Source: UMGS172 sp045648145 (GTDB taxonomy: Bacteria; Bacillota; Clostridia; Oscillospirales; Acutalibacteraceae). From it: 12,837 bases of DNA. A program made the translations under genes and the position numbers. The notes beneath the pieces were generated by a model that had not been told where the DNA came from, made no database searches, and saw nothing but the letters and a program-made list of their open reading frames with translations. The DNA is taken from assembly GCA_045648145.1 (NCBI GenBank), contig JAZRNK010000144.1:1-12837 (forward strand), in the 5' to 3' direction. This document shows positions 8,023 through 12,837 of the stretch, piece after piece; the first letter of the stretch is position 1, and each line of letters begins with the position of its first letter.

Positions 8023-8048
8023 GGCGCCGATTAGTTATAATCAGCGCC
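8023..8048 (-). promoter_or_regulatory. Hairpin between the zinc-ribbon and ABC ATPase genes (attenuator-like)
   Basis: Arms of 11 bp (GGCGCCGATTA and TAATCAGCGCC on the plus strand) surround a 4-nt loop. The single mismatch is a G-U wobble in the minus-strand transcript but a C-A clash in the plus-strand one, so the structure fits minus-strand transcription. The stem is GC-rich but the following tract is only UUUAUUU-like and about 6 nt away. Partial termination or processing that lowers exporter expression is possible. Confidence 0.45.
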
Positions 8049-8082
8049 TTGCAAATAAAAGTTATATTTTAGACTAATCTAA

Positions 8083-10059
8083 TTACCACTGCTCTTCATA
8101 GAGGGAATCGTTAGCACTATTACCAAAGCTGTCTTCATAGTAGCTATCGTCAGAATAGCCACCGTCACCATAGTTGTCGTCATAGTAACCGTCACCATAA
8201 TTGTCATCATAGTAACCGTCACCATAGTTGTCATCATAGTAACCGTCGCCATAATCGTTACCGTATGAACCGTTAATATAATACTCTAACAAACCGACAA
8301 GGTCATCGGGCACACCGGCTTCTTTTAAAGCATCGGTGATTTTTGTAAGGTCGAACTCACTTACCCACTCGTCTGCCTTGTCAACGCCTAAAACCTTATC
8401 GCTGGCGGGCAGTTTAACCTTTTGAGGTTCCTTAACTGCCGACTCGACGGTAATACCGAAAAGTACCTTATCCTTGCTTATGACGTTAAAGCTCATATTA
8501 GCGGTGCTCTCGGTACTTGCAAAGTCAAGCTCGAGGCCTAACTCAAGAAGCTTGATAGAGCTTAACATCGAATCGTCAATATCGAGAAGCTCAAGCGCTT
8601 TTTCGGTAGGCTCAACAACAAATTTACCACTTACAATGCCTTCGTCAATCTTTGAAGCATTATAATCAGTAACAGTAAGTACAACAAGCTCCTCTGTGTC
8701 TACAATAAGAGTATATTCAGCGTCGATAACGTCCTTAACCTCGGTGCCCTTGCCCTTGATAACAACGTTCTCACAAACTATCTCTGTAGCAAACTCGTCG
8801 CCGTCCTGTGCGGTAGCATAAGAAAGAATTTCCTTACCCTTTACCTCGATTGTACGGCCTACAACCTTGTGAGAGCCGTCAACATAGTCGATAATCGTAA
8901 GAAGCTCCTCATTATCGTAATCATTTTGGTTAAGGTTGTCAATAAGCTCCTCAACGCCTTCTTTATAGCTATCGTAAACAACGTCGGCATCGTCAATCAG
9001 CTCTTTATCCTCAAGATAATCGGCAACCTTATTGATGTGCTTTTTAATAGCCTTATCCTTCTTGGCTTCCTTTAAAACGTCCTTGGCAATTTTAGCAACG
9101 GTCTTGGTGTCAAGCTCAAACTCCAGCACGGTAACTTCCTGCTCGATACCGTCAACCTCAATGGTTTCCTTGGATTTTTCAACATCGTCCATACCGTTGA
9201 TGATGATTTCAAGATATTTGTCAATAAGCTCATCCAGCTCTTCTTCCGACGGTAAAACCTCAATAATTTCACCGTTGGCCAAAAGCTCCTGATAAGCAAC
9301 CGGCATATCGCTCTCGCTGTTGGATGCCTTAATGTACTTATCACTAAGTGTCAGAATTGCTATAAATATTTCCTGCTTATCCATATCCGAAATGGTTGAT
9401 AAATCAATAATCTTTTTGCCGGATATTTCAAGCTGCATTTCGTTGGAATAGACATTGTCCTTCAAATTGGCGTTTTGCTTAATAATAACATTTTTAACCC
9501 AATTCAAATCAACATCGTCACCCATATATGACTTCAAAACGTTGAGCGCTTCATCACTTATGTTAAGCTTAATTGTAGCTTCTGCCGCGCTGTCCTTACC
9601 GTAGTTGCCGGCAAACTTACCGTAAACGTCAGTAACCTCATGCGCAGAATTCTTAAACTCCTGAAGCTCTACGTACTTGAAATAGTCATCAGCGGTTCCG
9701 AAGTTTTTAAGGTACAAGCCCTGTATTTCGGTAAAGAAAATACCAACTGCCACTGCGGCGGCCGCAATAACGGCGACAACCGAAATGAGTATGGGCAACC
9801 AAGCCTTCTTTTTCTTTGTTTTGGGCTGTTCAAACTCGGCCTCAGCAAAGCCGGTGTCTGTAGCTTCGGTAGCTACAGGCTCTGCCTGAGCCTCTGCAAC
9901 GGGCTCTGCCGTTACGTTTTCTGCAACAACAGGCTCTTCAACGACCTTTTCTTCAACGACCTTTTCTTCAGCAACGCTCTCCTGAGCTACGGGTTCGCCA
10001 CAAGCGACACAGAACTTTGCGTCGTCAGAAAGCTGCGCTCCACATTTAATACAAAACAT
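8083..10059 (-). CDS. Zinc-ribbon single-pass membrane protein with large extracytoplasmic domain, function unknown
   Basis: A 658-residue protein. Residues 1-21 form a zinc ribbon with two CxxC pairs (C3, C6, C17, C20). Residues 22-78 are an acidic Val/Glu/Ala linker with VVEEK repeats. A KTKKKK stop-like patch (80-85) precedes one membrane span (87-109), predicting the zinc ribbon inside and the rest outside. The outer part (about 110-590) alternates beta-like strands and charged helices and resembles the lipid- or ligand-carrier-like domains of Clostridia surface proteins, but I cannot name the family with confidence. The C-terminus is rich in Tyr/Asp/Gly and tandem repeated, then Ser/Glu-rich. 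The start is ATG 10057-10059 behind GGTGGAAG; an in-frame TTG at 10071 lies inside a palindrome and is rejected. It has a good promoter and lies upstream of the ABC exporter genes on the same strand. A sensory or substrate-handling role with the exporter is inference. Confidence 0.85.
   Translation of the reverse strand: MFCIKCGAQLSDDAKFCVACGEPVAQESVAEEKVVEEKVVEEPVVAENVTAEPVAEAQAEPVATEATDTGFAEAEFEQPKTKKKKAWLPILISVVAVIAAAAVAVGIFFTEIQGLYLKNFGTADDYFKYVELQEFKNSAHEVTDVYGKFAGNYGKDSAAEATIKLNISDEALNVLKSYMGDDVDLNWVKNVIIKQNANLKDNVYSNEMQLEISGKKIIDLSTISDMDKQEIFIAILTLSDKYIKASNSESDMPVAYQELLANGEIIEVLPSEEELDELIDKYLEIIINGMDDVEKSKETIEVDGIEQEVTVLEFELDTKTVAKIAKDVLKEAKKDKAIKKHINKVADYLEDKELIDDADVVYDSYKEGVEELIDNLNQNDYDNEELLTIIDYVDGSHKVVGRTIEVKGKEILSYATAQDGDEFATEIVCENVVIKGKGTEVKDVIDAEYTLIVDTEELVVLTVTDYNASKIDEGIVSGKFVVEPTEKALELLDIDDSMLSSIKLLELGLELDFASTESTANMSFNVISKDKVLFGITVESAVKEPQKVKLPASDKVLGVDKADEWVSEFDLTKITDALKEAGVPDDLVGLLEYYINGSYGNDYGDGYYDDNYGDGYYDDNYGDGYYDDNYGDGGYSDDSYYEDSFGNSANDSLYEEQW
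8168..8248 (-). repeat. Three 27-bp tandem repeats in the C-terminal coding region
   Basis: Units at 8168-8194, 8195-8221 and 8222-8248 are nearly identical. They encode a nine-residue Tyr/Asp/Gly motif (NYGDGYYDD), with degenerate copies on both sides. The differences are mostly at third codon positions. The array is in frame, so unit number can change without breaking the protein. Confidence 0.9.
9936..9965 (-). repeat. Two 15-bp tandem repeats coding VVEEK
   Basis: Two identical 15-bp units (9936-9950, 9951-9965) encode successive VVEEK pentapeptides in the acidic linker of the zinc-ribbon protein, followed by a diverged third. Confidence 0.7.
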
Positions 10060-10070
10060 AACTTCCACCA

Positions 10071-10088
10071 AAGCAGGTAAACCTGCTT
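10071..10088. promoter_or_regulatory. Palindrome in the leader of the zinc-ribbon gene
   Basis: AAGCAGGTAAACCTGCTT has perfect 8-bp arms and a 2-bp centre. It sits 11 nt before the ATG, between an AGAGGAG sequence (about 10090-10096) and the GGTGGAAG ribosome site. As RNA it could only close with a larger loop of about 4 nt. It may be an operator, or a hairpin that brings the upstream purine block near the start codon. Confidence 0.5.
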
Positions 10089-10113
10089 ATCTCCTCTCCA
10101 TGTTTATACTTTG

Positions 10114-10141
10114 ATTATAACACTTTTTCGACATATTTCAA
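10114..10141 (-). promoter_or_regulatory. Sigma-A promoter (extended -10) of the zinc-ribbon gene
   Basis: Minus strand: -35 TTGAAA (10136-10141), 16-nt spacer, -10 TATAAT (10114-10119) preceded by TGT, the extended -10 pattern. Transcription would start near 10107, giving a leader of about 48 nt that contains the palindrome 10071-10088. Confidence 0.75.
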
Positions 10142-10166
10142 TACCTCTTTTTTTACAATTAATTGC

Positions 10167-10182
10167 TTCACTAATTGGTGAA
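10167..10182. promoter_or_regulatory. Imperfect palindrome between divergent promoters (candidate operator)
   Basis: TTCACTAATTGGTGAA is a 16-bp palindrome with one mismatched pair. It lies upstream of both promoters in the 233-bp gap between the zinc-ribbon and LtaS-like genes. Binding by a shared regulator is possible; no regulator gene is adjacent. Confidence 0.35.
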
Positions 10183-10229
10183 TTTACATATTAAGTTTAA
10201 TGTACTCGTCAGCATTTTTATTCCTGTTC

Positions 10230-10258
10230 TTGTATTTAGGAAAACTTGGTGGTATAAT
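10230..10258 (+). promoter_or_regulatory. Extended -10 promoter of the LtaS-like gene
   Basis: Plus strand: -10 TATAAT (10253-10258) preceded by TGG (extended -10), with a weak -35 TTGTAT (10230-10235) at 17 nt. The predicted start is near 10265, leaving a leader of about 28 nt with AAGGGG (10281-10286) 6 nt before the ATG. Confidence 0.65.
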
Positions 10259-10292
10259 CTAAAGGCTATAACTATATTGTAAGGGGTTTATT

Positions 10293-12377
10293 ATGAACGC
10301 AACTCGAAGCTCGAAGGCAAAGCCGACGAATGAATTTAACATAGCTTACATAAAAAGGCAAATCGTTGCCCTGCTTAAATATGCTTTAATATACCTAGTC
10401 CCCCTGCTTTATTGGGAACTGTTGCTACGCACACAAATCGGCTTTAAGAATACAACGTTTTATTTTTTATTGTTTTTACCTGCCGAGGCGATGTTTTTAG
10501 CCACGCTTACGGGTTGGTTAAAGCCCAAATACAACCGAATTTTAACACCCGTTGTATTGCTTTTACCTTTTGCGTTTTACGTAAGCCAGCTTATATATTT
10601 CAGGATTTTTGGCTCGGTATTTTCTATTTCAATGATAGGCTTGGGCGCTAACGCCGTCGGTAATTTCGGCTGGGCGCTATGGTCGACCGTTAAAGAATCG
10701 GTCGGTTGGATATTACTCTGCCTTTTGCCTATTGTTGCGGCTGTTTTTCTGTCGCTTTGCGCACCCAAGGGCTTTTTCAAGCGTTGCCACCCATTGACAC
10801 ATCTGGCATCGTTACTCAAAACGGTGGTTTTATGGCTTTTGGCGGTTTTATTACTTTTGCCCTTTGGCACAGGCGACGGCTCGGCTTATGGCGCTTATTC
10901 GTCACCCTATATCGACAGCGACACCGCCGCCGACCGCTTGGGTGTATTGACCAACTCGGTGGTTGAGGTGGGCTACAAGCTTTTCGGCTCGTCTAAGGCT
11001 GACAACAACGACATACTTTTAACCCCCAGTGTTCCTGACACACCGCCGGTTGAGCAAAAGCCCGAAATTGACACCTCGCCCAACGTCATAGAGGGACTTG
11101 ATTTTAACGCATTGAAGAATTTAACCGACGACGAGGGCAAACAAAAGTTATGCGAATACTACGCCGGTATTAGCGGCACCAACAAGAACGAACACACTGG
11201 TCTTTTAAAGGACTACAACCTTATTTATATATGCGCCGAGGCGTTTTCCAAATATGCCATTGACCCCGACGTCACCCCGACCTTGTATAAAATGAGTCAG
11301 GGCGGTTTTGTGCTTAACAACTACTACAATTCCTTTAAAAATACCACCACCAACGGTGAGTTTGCCTTTATGACGGGACTTTGGCCCGACGTTTCTCGCG
11401 AGGCCGATGCAGGCTCGACTGCAGGCAGCTTTGCACAGTCAGCCAAAAAGCTTATACCCTTTGCTTTGGGTAATATGTTTGAAAATAGCGGTGTAAAGGC
11501 TTATTCGTACCATAACTACAAGGGTTATTATTATTCTCGCAACAAAACCCACCCCAACTTAGGCTATTCGTCGGCAAGGTTTATGGGCGGCGAGAACGGT
11601 ATGAAATTTACAACCTCGTGGCCGTCGTCCGACTATGAAATGCTGCAGCAGTCGGTTGACGATTTTATAAACAACGAGCAGTTCCACGCCTATTATATGA
11701 CCTTCTCGGGTCACGGCCCGTACTCTGAGGACAACCCCGTTGCCCAAAAAAACATTAAAAAGGTACGTGAGCTATTAAACGACCGAGAGCTGCCCAAAGC
11801 CGCCGAGTACTATCTTGCCGCTAATTATGAGCTTGAAATGGCAATGGAGTACCTTTTAACAAGGCTTGAGCAGGCAGGTAAAAAAGACAACACGCTTATC
11901 GTAATTTCGGGCGACCACTATCCGTACTATTTGAGGGACAATGCTCTACAGGCGTTGGCAGGCAAAGAGGTTGAGCCCAACATTGAAAAATACAAATCAA
12001 CCTGCATTATGTGGTGCGGCGGTATCGAGCCTGTGCAGGTCGATACCCCCTGCTGCAACGTTGACATTCTACCCACCGTTTTAAATCTTTTCGGTTTTAA
12101 ATATGATTCGAGGCTTTTGCCGGGCACCGATATTTTTTCGACCACCACACACATCGCCATGCTTTACAACAAAAGCTTTGTGACCGACAAGGTCAAATAC
12201 AACAGCCAGAACGGTAAGGCAGAGTGGTTGCCGACGGCCGACGGTATGAGCGACGAGGAAAAGCAGCAGTACCTTGACTACTGCATTGCCGTTACCAAAT
12301 CACGCTATACCGCATCGCTTGAATTGATGAGCGAGGATTATTTCAGATTTGTTTTCAACTGTTTAAAAAGTGAGTAA
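10293..12377 (+). CDS. LtaS-like phosphoglycerol transferase / sulfatase-fold membrane enzyme
   Basis: A 694-residue polytopic enzyme. Five membrane spans (about 26-42, 55-73, 84-105, 131-155, 172-193) precede an extracytoplasmic sulfatase-fold domain (about 300-640), as in lipoteichoic acid synthase. LtaS-type enzymes move glycerol phosphate from phosphatidylglycerol onto a growing polymer outside the membrane. Visible active-site parts are E316 in YICAEAF (metal ligand), the nucleophile region TTTNGEF (T351-T353; T352 aligns with the LtaS catalytic Thr), H474 in FSGHGPYS, and D541/H542 in SGDHYPYY (metal ligands). The usual GKTSD-EF motif is replaced by NTTTNGEF, so this is a diverged branch and the polymer may not be standard lipoteichoic acid. 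The linker at about 200-295 is Pro/Asp-rich. The gene has its own promoter and terminator, so it is probably monocistronic. No glycolipid or teichoic acid partner genes are seen. Confidence 0.92.
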   Translation: MNATRSSKAKPTNEFNIAYIKRQIVALLKYALIYLVPLLYWELLLRTQIGFKNTTFYFLLFLPAEAMFLATLTGWLKPKYNRILTPVVLLLPFAFYVSQLIYFRIFGSVFSISMIGLGANAVGNFGWALWSTVKESVGWILLCLLPIVAAVFLSLCAPKGFFKRCHPLTHLASLLKTVVLWLLAVLLLLPFGTGDGSAYGAYSSPYIDSDTAADRLGVLTNSVVEVGYKLFGSSKADNNDILLTPSVPDTPPVEQKPEIDTSPNVIEGLDFNALKNLTDDEGKQKLCEYYAGISGTNKNEHTGLLKDYNLIYICAEAFSKYAIDPDVTPTLYKMSQGGFVLNNYYNSFKNTTTNGEFAFMTGLWPDVSREADAGSTAGSFAQSAKKLIPFALGNMFENSGVKAYSYHNYKGYYYSRNKTHPNLGYSSARFMGGENGMKFTTSWPSSDYEMLQQSVDDFINNEQFHAYYMTFSGHGPYSEDNPVAQKNIKKVRELLNDRELPKAAEYYLAANYELEMAMEYLLTRLEQAGKKDNTLIVISGDHYPYYLRDNALQALAGKEVEPNIEKYKSTCIMWCGGIEPVQVDTPCCNVDILPTVLNLFGFKYDSRLLPGTDIFSTTTHIAMLYNKSFVTDKVKYNSQNGKAEWLPTADGMSDEEKQQYLDYCIAVTKSRYTASLELMSEDYFRFVFNCLKSE

Positions 12378-12412
12378 CAAATCCATATGATATCTAGTCT
12401 TATGAACAGTAA

Positions 12413-12441
12413 AAAAGAAGCACGGTTTTCGTGCTTCTTTT
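12413..12441 (+). terminator. Rho-independent terminator after the LtaS-like gene
   Basis: GAAGCACG (12417-12424) pairs with CGTGCTTC (12430-12437) around a 5-nt loop. The stem extends by AAAA/TTTT on each side and is followed by ATTTTTG. The left A run also supplies a U tract for the convergent minus-strand gene, so it can serve both. Confidence 0.9.
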
Positions 12442-12465
12442 ATTTTTGTCTTATACCTTTAAAAC

Positions 12466-12837
12466 TTATAATATGTTAATAACTATTTTACTTTTCTTTA
12501 CGGCATAATCTAAGGCGATTTTTGTACCGCTTTTGCGAGTGGTTGGGACGTTTTGTCCGTCATAATATACAACACAGTAATGACTTTTGTCTATCATCTC
12601 ATAATTACGCTCTACATAAGCTGCTCTGCCTGAGTTCATTATCTTTTTGGGATAATAGGTATCCTCGTAGCCTTTAAGTAAATAGTTCTTATAGTGCTCA
12701 CTAATATACGGACACTCTGCTCGTACATAGACTCGTTTTATGTGCGGGTATTTTTCTTTTATTTCGGTTACTGTTTCTTGGCACAAACTATTAAAACGGC
12801 TCTTACTCCCGAAAAGAAAAGTATCAACTTGTTTCTC
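12466..12837 (-). CDS. SLOG-family (DUF1273-like) protein, N-terminus cut by window edge
   Basis: The frame is open from the right edge to TAA at 12466, giving 123 codons. Sequence before the internal TTG at 12786 reads EKQVDTFLFGSKSRFNSL and matches the family core, so the true start lies beyond the window. Other matching parts are YPHIKRVYVRAECPY, YLLKGYEDTYYPKKI, GRAAYVERNYEMID, YCVVYYDGQ and SGTKIALDYAVKKSKIVINI. SLOG proteins have a Rossmann-like fold thought to bind nucleotides or nucleotide-derived ligands; the role of this branch is not settled. It is convergent with the LtaS-like gene, sharing the hairpin at 12413-12441. No upstream signal is visible. Confidence 0.8.
   Translation of the reverse strand, partial: EKQVDTFLFGSKSRFNSLCQETVTEIKEKYPHIKRVYVRAECPYISEHYKNYLLKGYEDTYYPKKIMNSGRAAYVERNYEMIDKSHYCVVYYDGQNVPTTRKSGTKIALDYAVKKSKIVINIL

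Noticed and set aside
8168..8248. CRISPR-like array
   Set aside because: The units are contiguous without spacers, 27 bp long, in frame and inside a coding region.
10060..10071. TTG start 4 codons upstream for the zinc-ribbon protein
   Set aside because: GGTGGAAG lies within these codons and serves the ATG at 10057-10059, where the zinc ribbon begins directly.
9640..10080. Plus-strand reading frame of 146 codons
   Set aside because: It is antisense to the zinc-ribbon gene, has no ribosome site and encodes a composition typical of a shadow frame. The same holds for 6836-7210 (plus) and 1697-2050 (minus).
12378..12412. Small gene or RNA between the LtaS-like stop and its terminator
   Set aside because: Only 35 nt, no start with a ribosome site and no structure apart from the terminator.
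12784..12786. TTG as the start of the SLOG-family gene
   Set aside because: The frame continues to the window edge and the upstream residues fit the conserved family core, so the gene is truncated by the window and not short.

Overview
The window looks like a chromosomal piece of a low-to-moderate GC Gram-positive Clostridia-type bacterium, probably a gut Oscillospirales/Ruminococcaceae-like organism. The basis is the sigma-A promoters with TTGAAA/TTGACA and TATAAT boxes, strong GGAGG-type ribosome sites, U-tailed hairpin terminators, an LtaS-type envelope polymerase, a zinc-ribbon single-pass membrane protein and a SLOG-family protein of a kind common in Firmicutes. The genus is inference. 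No rRNA, tRNA, CRISPR array or mobile element is visible.

Left block (1-3900): a divergent pair. An AraC-family regulator, cut by the left edge (1-722, minus, TTG start), faces away from a cytoplasmic GH38 alpha-mannosidase (830-3850, plus). The 107-bp gap holds two back-to-back promoters whose -35 boxes abut inside one palindrome (779-793), which suggests local regulation of mannosidase by the AraC protein. A hairpin terminator with tracts on both sides (3861-3896) separates this block from the next.

Middle block (3911-10059, all minus; transcription runs right to left). First comes a 658-residue protein with an N-terminal zinc ribbon, an acidic Val/Glu tail, one membrane span, a large predicted outside domain and a tandem-repeated Tyr/Asp/Gly C-terminus. 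Next is a tightly coupled three-gene ABC-2 exporter (ATPase, permease, permease; 1-nt gap, then 17-nt overlap). Last is a 302-residue acidic single-pass protein with its own near-consensus promoter, whose -35 box overlaps the stop codon of the second permease. The two single-pass proteins share the same build and the same five-residue VVEE-x repeat, and they bracket the exporter. This could be an undescribed envelope or export module, but the link rests on position and design only.

Right block (10072-12837): a divergent control region with two extended -10 promoters and palindromes precedes an LtaS-like sulfatase-fold phosphoglycerol transferase (10293-12377, plus), which ends at a strong terminator (12413-12441). 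A convergent SLOG-family protein (12466-12837, minus) runs off the right edge and lacks its N-terminus.

Possible common theme (inference): the cell envelope, with polymer synthesis, export and two anchored extracytoplasmic proteins, beside a separately controlled mannoside-degradation pair.
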